Assembly: GCA_035327585.1 (NCBI GenBank)
Contig: DAOLDD010000015.1
Coordinates: 8,427-72,426 of the forward strand
DNA: 64,000 nt
Reading direction: 5' to 3'
From: JAMLJG01 sp035327585
Lineage (GTDB): Bacteria; Verrucomicrobiota; Kiritimatiellia; CAIVKH01
Below, one piece after another: positions 25,504 through 32,117 of the stretch (its first letter is position 1; every line of letters begins with the position of its first letter). The position numbers and the translations under genes are program-made. A model generated the notes under the pieces. It was not told the origin of the DNA, searched no databases, and saw only the letters and a list, made by a program, of their open reading frames with translations.

Positions 25504-26775
25504 ATGTTGAGAATGCGCGCAAACGCGAACACCTGCCTGGCGGCGCTGCTTTTCGCACTGCTCCATTCCGGTTGTGGGAGAGTTTCGGTTCCTGCGCTGC
25601 CGCCACCGGTCGAGCCGGTGCAGCCAACGCTGTCCGAACTGCAACCTCGGGTCGACAAACTCCTTGCCTTGAAGGACGCCGTAAAGATTCGCCGGAACGT
25701 GGCGGATATTTTCGCGCTCGTGGACCTTTTATTGGCTGAGAACCGCCAGGAGGAGGCCGCCACTTATCTATCAGCCGCACTCACGCACAACGCATGGGCA
25801 CTTGAATACCAGATGAAATATGCCGAACTGGCGGAGCAGCGCGGCGAATTCGACATTGCCCGGCAGAAGGCAACGCTTGTCCTTGAGTTTGCCGAACAAG
25901 ATGAACTTGTCTTGCGCGCGCAGAGCCTGCTCGGCTTGGCGCCACTCTCCCCCATGGCCCCAATCCAGAGAATCATGGCAAACACAACAACGCTGGTGCT
26001 CGTCCCGATTGGGAACGTCGATCGCTGCGTGCTGTATGAACTGGGCGGCGAAATCGGCAACGCACTTTCCGTTCCAGTCATCGTGTGTGACGCCGGGGCG
26101 AACGTGCCTCCCGCCGCGCGCGATCCGGTGGCCAGATACATCAACACCGTTCGTACGAATCTAACAAGTGCAATGAAGGATGACCCCGTGCTCGCATTAT
26201 TTCTCAAGCAAAGGGGACTGACCGAGGCGTCACTACAGGAAACGGATGCTGTCATTGAGGCCTGTCGGCAGCTCTCATTCCGCGGTGGAAACACAAACGC
26301 TCTATCCCAATTTGACGCCAGACTGCGGGAGTTGCGGCAGGAGTCCCGGCAGTGGGACATTAACAAACTACTCCGCTCGCTTAAGGTTTACGTGCGCCAG
26401 TATGTAAATCGCCACACGTACTTCATTGGCGTCACCCGCCTGGATACGTTCGCCGATCAGAATAACTTCATCTTCGGAACCGCGGAAAACAACGGACGAC
26501 ACGCTGTAATCAGCTACCACCGCTTCACGGCGGCCTTTAGTGGGGATAGTCCAAGTCGCAAGCGACTTGTTGAGCGTGCCTTCAAGCAGGTGCTTTCGTC
26601 GTTCGGGTTCATGCTCGGTGTTCCGCGCTGCTCGACCCCCACTTGCGCCAGAGCTTATCCGCACAGCCTGGCAGAGCATGACGCGAAATCCAAAGATCTA
26701 TGCCCCGCCTGTCGAGCCGGCTTTGAGCAAGCGTTTGGCCTCTCCGGCGAGGACAAACCGTACACTCGTCCGTGA
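25504..26775 (+). CDS. Lipoprotein with TPR-like helices and a degenerate archaemetzincin domain
   Basis: 423 residues. The lipoprotein-like signal ends at Cys24 (LLHSGC). Residues ~45-145 are helical, TPR-like. Residues ~160-405 match the plan of archaemetzincin (AMZ/archaelysin) peptidases: a strand-rich start (TTLVLVPIG), then YFIGVTRLDTFADQNNFIFG (306-325) and AVISYHRF. The C-terminal structural-zinc cysteines Cys376, Cys381, Cys400 and Cys403 are kept, with SLAEHDAKSKDLC between. The catalytic motif HExGHxxGxxHC is lost: the equivalent stretch is SSFGFMLGVPRC (365-376), so all three His ligands and the Glu are replaced while both Gly survive. It is probably a non-catalytic binding protein. 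G+C looks lower than in the neighbours, hinting at transfer. The start is set by the signal peptide; the Shine-Dalgarno is poor. Confidence 0.7.
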   Translation: MLRMRANANTCLAALLFALLHSGCGRVSVPALPPPVEPVQPTLSELQPRVDKLLALKDAVKIRRNVADIFALVDLLLAENRQEEAATYLSAALTHNAWALEYQMKYAELAEQRGEFDIARQKATLVLEFAEQDELVLRAQSLLGLAPLSPMAPIQRIMANTTTLVLVPIGNVDRCVLYELGGEIGNALSVPVIVCDAGANVPPAARDPVARYINTVRTNLTSAMKDDPVLALFLKQRGLTEASLQETDAVIEACRQLSFRGGNTNALSQFDARLRELRQESRQWDINKLLRSLKVYVRQYVNRHTYFIGVTRLDTFADQNNFIFGTAENNGRHAVISYHRFTAAFSGDSPSRKRLVERAFKQVLSSFGFMLGVPRCSTPTCARAYPHSLAEHDAKSKDLCPACRAGFEQAFGLSGEDKPYTRP

Positions 26776-26868
26776 CGCTGAAATGGCCCCCGCGCTGGGG
26801 GCGGCTGCCGTTCACGTGCGTCCGCGCTGACCGTCTCGATCGTAAACCACGCATCCTGGACACGCGGT

Positions 26869-26905
26869 GGTTCTGTAGCTCCGGCGCCTTGGCCGCCGGA
26901 ATTTC
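26869..26905. repeat. GTAGCTCCGGCG...CGCCGGA hairpin
   Basis: TGTAGCTCCGGCG followed by GGCCGCCGGA forms a short hairpin of the same family as 45017-45086 and 50374-50433. The surrounding 26776-26979 segment has no gene that I can support; AACCACGC/GCGGTGGTT at about 26846-26871 could fold as a weak stem after the archaemetzincin-like gene. Confidence 0.55.
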
Positions 26906-26979
26906 AGCCCTCTCCTCGCGCGGGGAGGCCGGGTGATGGCCGTCATGACCCTTGTATGATCTAAATATATAAATAATGA

Positions 26980-27007
26980 TTGACATGTAGAACAAGTGGC
27001 GTAGTAT
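26980..27007 (+). promoter_or_regulatory. Candidate sigma-70-type promoter
   Basis: TTGACA at 26980-26985, a 16-bp spacer, then TAGTAT at 27002-27007, in an unusually AT-rich patch (CTAAATATATAAATAATG). The perfect -35 and near-consensus -10 make this the best promoter-like site in the window. Transcription would begin near 27013-27016, so the ATG at 27006 cannot be the start codon of the next gene if this promoter is used. Confidence 0.45.
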
Positions 27008-27029
27008 GCCACCAATTTCGATTGAAGAT

Positions 27030-27332
27030 ATGGCGAATCCACCGGACACAGCGGAACGGGCGGCGACCGCGATGCGGGCGTATGTGACGACGTTGTTCGA
27101 TGAGATGCAGCAGCGGGTGACGCACCAGCGCGCCGTGGTGTTGCAGTGCCTGGATGGATTGGCCGCGCCCACCGCTTCGGCGGAGGGGGCCTCGCAACGC
27201 CTGCGTGAACTGGAGGACGCGGTGCGGAGCGCGATCGAGGTGTTGGAGGAGACGAAACGCTCCTTCAAGTCGAAACGGCTGGGCGACCTGCGGGAGAAAC
27301 TCGCGCTGGTGCTGGCCGGAACAAGTAAATAG
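27030..27332 (+). CDS. Small helical protein, function unknown
   Basis: 100 residues from ATG 27030 (108 from an ATG at 27006, which overlaps the candidate -10 box). Predicted almost fully alpha-helical with heptad-like patterns (LRELEDAVRSAIEVLEETKR) and a basic C-terminal stretch (KRSFKSKRLGDLREK). There is no signal peptide, membrane segment or metal motif. I do not recognise a family. A strong intrinsic terminator follows 37 nt after the stop, and the haem operon begins right after that hairpin, so this gene may share a transcript with it. It could be a small regulator or structural protein; that is only inference. Confidence 0.5.
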   Translation: MANPPDTAERAATAMRAYVTTLFDEMQQRVTHQRAVVLQCLDGLAAPTASAEGASQRLRELEDAVRSAIEVLEETKRSFKSKRLGDLREKLALVLAGTSK

Positions 27333-27369
27333 GGACGACTGGCGGGCCGGCCTGGGGGCGGGCAAGTCG

Positions 27370-27426
27370 AGGCGTAACGTGAAGCAGACGGAATCCGTCT
27401 GCCTCGTGTTACGCCTTTTTTATTTT
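27370..27426 (+). terminator. Strong rho-independent terminator or attenuator before hmuT
   Basis: AGGCGTAAC (27370-27378) pairs with GTTACGCCT (27408-27416). An inner stem GCAGACGG/CCGTCTGC extends it, and a T-rich tail TTTTTTATTTT follows. The hmuT Shine-Dalgarno (GGAG at 27427-27430) starts directly after the T tract, leaving no room for a promoter between the hairpin and the operon. Confidence 0.8.
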
Positions 27427-27437
27427 GGAGAAATGAG

Positions 27438-28265
27438 ATGAACAACACAGTCAAATGGATCGCCGTCGCGGTGTGTGTCGCCGGCTTGCAGGCCCACGCC
27501 GGACAGCGGGTGGTGTGTCTCGGGGGCGCGGTGACGGAATGCGTGTTCGCGCTCGGCGCGGGCGACGAGGTGGTCGCCGTGGATGATTCGAGCGGGTTCC
27601 CGGCGGAAGCCGCTGCGCTGCCGCGCGTGGGCTACTACCGCATGGTGTCGGCGGAAGGCGTGTTGAGCGTGAAGCCGGACCTCGTGCTGGCCTCCGCCGA
27701 GGCCGGGCCGCCGCCCGCCCTGGCGCAGATCGAACGAGCGGGTGTGCGCGTGGTGCGGATTCCCGGCGCGGCGACCGTGTCGGGCTGTGTGGAGCGCGTG
27801 CGCGCGGTGGGCGTGGCTTTGGAGCAAACCGAGGCCGCGGAAGCGATGGCGACGAGCATCGTGTCGGAGCTCGCCGATTTTCCACCACCTCCTGGTGGGG
27901 TTCCCGCCCGCGTGCTGTTCGTATTCGCGCGCGGTGCGGGAACTTTTAACGTCGCGGGCACGGACACGGCCGCCGATGAAATCATCCGGCTCGCGGGCGG
28001 CGTAAATGCCGTCGGCGGCTATTCCGGTTATCGCCCGTTGACCGCGGAGGCGGTGGTGGAGTCCGCGCCGGACGTGGTGCTGGTGACCTCGTCGGGCCTG
28101 GCGGGCCTCGGCGGGGAAGCCGCGCTATGGGCCGTGCCCGGCATGAAAGCGACCCCGGCGGCGAAACAGGGCCGCGCGGTGGCGATGGACGATCTGTTGC
28201 TGCTCGGCTTCGGCCCGCGCCTGCCGGAGGCGGCGAAGACGCTGCACCAACTGCTGTATCGATGA
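27438..28265 (+). CDS. hmuT: Periplasmic haem-binding protein of an ABC importer (HmuT-like)
   Basis: 275 residues, a class III periplasmic binding protein (two lobes joined by a helix). The signal peptide ends near residue 21 (QAHA) without a lipobox, so it should be soluble in the periplasm. VGYYRMVSAEGVLSVKPDLVL (Tyr66/Tyr67) matches the haem-ligand tyrosine region of HmuT/ShuT proteins, and the second lobe has EIIRLAGGVNAV and SGYRPLTAEAVV. It delivers haem to the HmuU-HmuV importer. The start at 27438 has GGAG 7 nt upstream. The stop overlaps the permease start (ATGA). It is the first gene of a six- or seven-gene unit with overlapping ends. Confidence 0.88.
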   Translation: MNNTVKWIAVAVCVAGLQAHAGQRVVCLGGAVTECVFALGAGDEVVAVDDSSGFPAEAAALPRVGYYRMVSAEGVLSVKPDLVLASAEAGPPPALAQIERAGVRVVRIPGAATVSGCVERVRAVGVALEQTEAAEAMATSIVSELADFPPPPGGVPARVLFVFARGAGTFNVAGTDTAADEIIRLAGGVNAVGGYSGYRPLTAEAVVESAPDVVLVTSSGLAGLGGEAALWAVPGMKATPAAKQGRAVAMDDLLLLGFGPRLPEAAKTLHQLLYR

Positions 28266-29368
28266 GAAATGCCGATTCCATAGCGGTTGATTTGCCGACG
28301 GTGAACCCGGCGCTGTCCGAATTCCGGCTGTCGCCGGAGCGCTGGCTGGTGCCGGTGCTCGCGGTCTTCCTCGGCCTGGTGCTGCTGGCCGGACTCGGCA
28401 TCGGCGCGTTGTCGATATCGCCCGGCCAGGTGCTCGCCATCCTCGCGAGCCAGGTCGGCATTGAACTGCCGTGGAGCTTCACGGAGCGCGAGGCGGCGGT
28501 GTTGCTGCACATCCGCACGCCGCGCATTTTTGTCGGCGCGTTGGCGGGCGCGGCGCTGGCGCTCGGCGGCGCGCTGATGCAGGCGCTGTTCCGCAATCCG
28601 CTCGCGGACCCGGGCTTGATTGGCGTGTCGAGCGGAGCGGCCGTTGCAGCGGCGTCGGTGACCGTTGTGGGTCCCGCCTTCCTGCCCGCGCTGGGGCTGT
28701 CGCCGCTCTACGTGATGCCGGTCGCCGCGTTTCTCGGCGGCTGGGGCGTGACGGCGCTGGTGATGCGGGTCGCGGATACAGCCGGGCGCGTGCGGGTGGA
28801 TCACCTGCTGCTCGCGGGCATTGCGCTGAATGCGATGGCGTTCGCGGGCATCGGCGTGCTGATGCTCATTGCGGACGACGCGCAGTTGCGCGAAGTGGCG
28901 TTTTGGAATTTTGGCAGCCTGGGCCGCGCGGACTGGTCAATTGCGCCGCTGTTGCTCGCGCTGGTGCTGCCGATCCTGTGGTGGGGCCGCCGGTATGCAC
29001 CGTGGCTCAACGCGCTGTTGCTGGGCGAGGGCGAGGCCGCGCTGCTGGGCGTGCCGGTGGAGCGCGTCAAGCGCGTAGCCGTGCTGCTCACCTGCGTGGC
29101 CGTGGGCGCGACGATTTCCTTCACCGGCCTGATCGGGTTCGTCGGCCTCGTGGCGCCGCACATCGTACGCCTGCTCAGCGGGCCGGACCATCGCCGCCTG
29201 ATCCCCGCGTCCGCACTGCTCGGCGCGGCGTTGCTGCCGCTGGCCGACATCTTCTCGCGCACCGTTGCCGCGCCGGTCGAACTGCCGATCGGCCTGGTGA
29301 CCGCGCTGCTGGGCGCGCCCTTCTTCCTATATCTGTTGATCCGCGAACAGCGGCGGGAGGCCGCATGA
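28262..29368 (+). CDS. hmuU: Haem ABC transporter permease (FecCD family)
   Basis: 368 residues with the FecCD/BtuC pattern of about ten membrane helices. Family motifs are RTPRIFVGALAGAALALGG..MQALFRNPLADPGLIGVSSGA near the N-terminus and FVGLVAPHIVRLLSGPDHR..PASALLGA near the end, the latter containing the coupling helix that meets the ATPase. It forms the inner-membrane channel for the ligand delivered by HmuT. The start is the ATG in the ATGA overlap with hmuT, and the end overlaps hmuV in the same way. Substrate specificity (haem rather than siderophore or B12) is inferred from the neighbours hmuT and hmuS. Confidence 0.9.
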   Translation: MRNADSIAVDLPTVNPALSEFRLSPERWLVPVLAVFLGLVLLAGLGIGALSISPGQVLAILASQVGIELPWSFTEREAAVLLHIRTPRIFVGALAGAALALGGALMQALFRNPLADPGLIGVSSGAAVAAASVTVVGPAFLPALGLSPLYVMPVAAFLGGWGVTALVMRVADTAGRVRVDHLLLAGIALNAMAFAGIGVLMLIADDAQLREVAFWNFGSLGRADWSIAPLLLALVLPILWWGRRYAPWLNALLLGEGEAALLGVPVERVKRVAVLLTCVAVGATISFTGLIGFVGLVAPHIVRLLSGPDHRRLIPASALLGAALLPLADIFSRTVAAPVELPIGLVTALLGAPFFLYLLIREQRREAA

Positions 29369-30162
29369 TCTCGCTGGAACACGCCACCGTGGAGCGCGGC
29401 GGCCGCGCGTTGGTTCGCGAGGTGGACCTGGAACTGCAGCCCGGCGCGCTGACGGTGATCCTCGGCGCGAATGGCGCGGGCAAAACGAGCCTCGTACGGT
29501 TGTTGAGCGGCGAGTGGATGCCGACCCGCGGCCGCGTGTTGTGGGACGGCAAGCCGCTTGAGGCCGAGGATCGGCTCGCGCTCGCGCGTCGCCGCGCGGT
29601 GGTCTCGCAGCATCCCGGCCACGACTTCCCGTTCCGTGCGATCGAACTGGTCCTGCTGGGCCGCCTCCCGCACGCGCGTCACCCGGACGCGGCGGACCAT
29701 GCCGTCGCGCAGGAGGCGATGGAGCAGGCGGGCATTGCATCGCACGCCACGCGCCGCGTGGACACGCTGTCCGGCGGCGAGCGCCAGCGCGTACACCTCG
29801 CGCGCGCCCTCGCGCAACTGCACGAGGCACGGCGCGCGCGGAACGGCGTGCTGCTGCTCGACGAACCCACGGCGCATCTCGATCTCGCGCACCAGGAACG
29901 CGCCCTCACGCTCGCCCGCCGGCTTGCGCGCGAAGGCCTCGCCGTAGCCGCCGTTCTGCACGACGTCAATCTCGCCACCGCCTACGCCGACCAGGCCGTA
30001 CTGATGAAGGCCGGGCGCATCATGGCCGCCGGGCGCGCGGATTGCGTGCTGAACCGGAATTTGCTGTGCGCGGCCCTGGATGTGGACCTGTTGGAAGTCG
30101 CAGGCCCGGACGGTCGTCCGGTGTTCGTTCCGGCCGCGTCGTCGGATGGAGGTGTCGCATGA
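29365..30162 (+). CDS. hmuV: Haem ABC transporter ATPase
   Basis: 265 residues. Walker A is GANGAGKT (34-41), the Q-loop lies in VVSQHPGHDFPF, the signature is LSGGERQRVHLARAL, Walker B plus D-loop is LLLDEPTAHLD, and the switch His is in VLHDVN. The ~12-residue insert between signature and Walker B (LHEARRARNG) is typical of HmuV. It powers import through HmuU. GGGAGG at 29355-29360 precedes ATG 29365, which overlaps the permease stop; the gene end overlaps the chelatase start (ATGA). Confidence 0.92.
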   Translation: MISLEHATVERGGRALVREVDLELQPGALTVILGANGAGKTSLVRLLSGEWMPTRGRVLWDGKPLEAEDRLALARRRAVVSQHPGHDFPFRAIELVLLGRLPHARHPDAADHAVAQEAMEQAGIASHATRRVDTLSGGERQRVHLARALAQLHEARRARNGVLLLDEPTAHLDLAHQERALTLARRLAREGLAVAAVLHDVNLATAYADQAVLMKAGRIMAAGRADCVLNRNLLCAALDVDLLEVAGPDGRPVFVPAASSDGGVA

Positions 30163-31070
30163 AAGAGCATCCGCTGCAGATTGATGCCGCTTCGCCGGCC
30201 GTGGGCGTCCTGCTCGTCAGCCATGGTTCGCGCTCGCCGACCTGGCGGCAGATGCTGTTGGCAGTCGAAGACGATGTACGCGAGACGCTGCTCGCGATGC
30301 CCGGTGTGGCTGGCGTTCGTTCGGCGTTCATGGAAAACGCCGAGCCGTCGATCGCCGACCAGTTGAAGGCGTTTGATCGCGACGGGGTGAACCGCGTGGT
30401 CATCGTCCCGCTGCTGCTTACCATCAGCAATCATACCTTCGACGACATCCCGACGATTTGCGGACTGAAATCCGATCCCGCCTGCATGGCGGCGCTGGAG
30501 CAGGAGCAGATTGAACGCTACGTGCCGCGCGCGCAGGTCGTCCTGACGCCGCTGCTCGACTATCCCCGCATGGTTCGGATCAACATCGCGCGCCGCGTGC
30601 GCCTGTTGCAGCAAGGAGCGGCTCCCGCGGACCCGCGTCGCGACGGCCTGGTTCTTGTCGGCTATGGAAGCGCGGAGTTCGACAACCCATGGGAATCGTT
30701 CTTCAGCGAACTGTCCGACTTTGCGGTGCGGGAACTGGGCCTGGCGACCGCGGCGCATGCGTGGTGCGGCCACATCGTCCATTACGCGATGGAGCCCACG
30801 GTATCCGCGATCCAGCGTGTTCTCGCGAATGCGGACCGCGCGCTGGTCCTGCCGCTGCTCGTCGCCTTCGATGAAATGTTCCAGTTGCGGATCATCGGCG
30901 GCGCGGTCGAGCAGGTCGCCGTGCCCGGGCACGTGCTGTACCGCGCGGACGCGATCCTGCCGGAGCCGGAAGTGGCGCGCTGGGTGATTGAAGCCGTGCG
31001 CGGGCAAATGGAAACCCCAATTGAAGAAACCGTGAACTGTATGGAGGAGTGCCATGATCAGCATGAATGA
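30159..31070 (+). CDS. Long CbiX-type tetrapyrrole chelatase in the haem operon
   Basis: 303 residues made of two related halves, like long CbiX sirohydrochlorin cobaltochelatases. The N-terminal half is intact: LLVSHGSRSP with His22, ENAEPSIADQL (about 60), and the second metal-site His92 in ISNHTFDDIP. The C-terminal half has lost both histidines: LVLVGYGSAE where HGS is expected, and LLVAFDEMFQ where NHT is expected. Type II chelatases of this fold insert Co, Ni or Fe into tetrapyrroles. No other cobalamin gene is nearby; the setting between hmuV and hmuS suggests a role in haem metal handling, perhaps insertion or removal of iron. ATG 30159 has TGGAGGTG upstream; the end overlaps hmuS by 17 nt. 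Confidence 0.8.
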   Translation: MKEHPLQIDAASPAVGVLLVSHGSRSPTWRQMLLAVEDDVRETLLAMPGVAGVRSAFMENAEPSIADQLKAFDRDGVNRVVIVPLLLTISNHTFDDIPTICGLKSDPACMAALEQEQIERYVPRAQVVLTPLLDYPRMVRINIARRVRLLQQGAAPADPRRDGLVLVGYGSAEFDNPWESFFSELSDFAVRELGLATAAHAWCGHIVHYAMEPTVSAIQRVLANADRALVLPLLVAFDEMFQLRIIGGAVEQVAVPGHVLYRADAILPEPEVARWVIEAVRGQMETPIEETVNCMEECHDQHE

Positions 31071-32109
31071 ATTGATTCCCGCCCTGTCGCTGCGGGAGCG
31101 GATGATGGAATACCGCGCGGGCCAGCCCCAGGCGCGGATGCGCGATGTAGCCATCGCCCTCGGCGTGTCGGAGGGCGCGCTGGTGGCGGCGTGCTGCGGC
31201 GCCGAAGTGGTGCGGCTTGAGCCGCGCTGGAAGGACTTCCTGAATGAAATGCCGTCCCTCGGCGAGGTGATGGTGTTGACGCGCAACGAGGCGATTGTGC
31301 ACGAAAAGGACGGCACGTTCGGGCACGTCGGCTTCATCGGCCAGATGGCGCAGGTGGTGAACCACGACGTGGACCTGCGCATCTTTCTCCGCAACTGGAA
31401 GCATCTCTTTGCCTTCCAGCAGGAGAGCCACGGCCGCACGCTGTTGAGCTTCCAGGTGTTCGATGGACGGGGCCAGGCGATCCACAAAATCTTCCTGCGC
31501 CCGCAGAGCAATGCGGAGGAGTATCGACGCATTGTCGCCGCGCTTTCCAGCGCCGACCAGCAGCCCGACTTTACGGTCGAGGCCGCGTCGGCCCCGCTGG
31601 CGGCCGCCAGGCCGGCCGCCGACGTGGCGGTCCTGCGCGAGCGCTGGGCGGCGATGAAGGATACGCACGAATTCTTCCCGATGATCCGCGACCTCGGGCT
31701 GACCCGGCGCGGGGCGAACGCCCTCGTTGGACCCGATTTTGCGCGGCGCCTTCCGGCGTCGGCGTTCGAGGCGACGCTGCGCGCGGCGGCGGCACAGGCC
31801 GTGCCGATCATGGTGTTCGTCGGCAATCCCGGCTGCATCCAGATCCATACCGGGCTGGTGCATCGCATTGAGCGGATGGGCGAGTGGCTCAACGTGCTCG
31901 ATCCCGGCTTCAATCTGCACGCGCGCGCCGACCTGATCGCCGAGGCGTGGCTGGTCCGCAAGCCGACGGTGGACGGCATTGTGACGTCCATTGAGATCTT
32001 CGACGCGGCGGGCGATGAGCTTGCGTTGCTCTTCGGGGAACGCAAACCCGGAAAACCGGAGCTGGAAACCTGGCGCGCGCTGACCGCGCAAATCGCCGCG
32101 ACGATTTGA
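31054..32109 (+). CDS. hmuS: Haem-utilisation protein of the HemS/HmuS/ChuS family
   Basis: 351 residues in two repeats, as in HemS/ChuS. The N-terminal helix-turn-helix-like start is ARMRDVAIALGVSEGALVAA. The first beta domain contains VMVLTRNEAIVHEKDGTFG, the second VPIMVFVGNPGCIQIHTG and WLNVLDPGFNLH. These cytoplasmic proteins bind haem from the importer and store, transfer or degrade it. The ligand His of ChuS (His193) would lie near the linker between the halves; I cannot place it with certainty. GGAGGAG at 31043-31049 precedes ATG 31054. The end touches the next gene (TGA at 32107-32109, next ATG at 32118). Confidence 0.88.
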   Translation: MISMNELIPALSLRERMMEYRAGQPQARMRDVAIALGVSEGALVAACCGAEVVRLEPRWKDFLNEMPSLGEVMVLTRNEAIVHEKDGTFGHVGFIGQMAQVVNHDVDLRIFLRNWKHLFAFQQESHGRTLLSFQVFDGRGQAIHKIFLRPQSNAEEYRRIVAALSSADQQPDFTVEAASAPLAAARPAADVAVLRERWAAMKDTHEFFPMIRDLGLTRRGANALVGPDFARRLPASAFEATLRAAAAQAVPIMVFVGNPGCIQIHTGLVHRIERMGEWLNVLDPGFNLHARADLIAEAWLVRKPTVDGIVTSIEIFDAAGDELALLFGERKPGKPELETWRALTAQIAATI

Positions 32110-32117
32110 AAACCACT

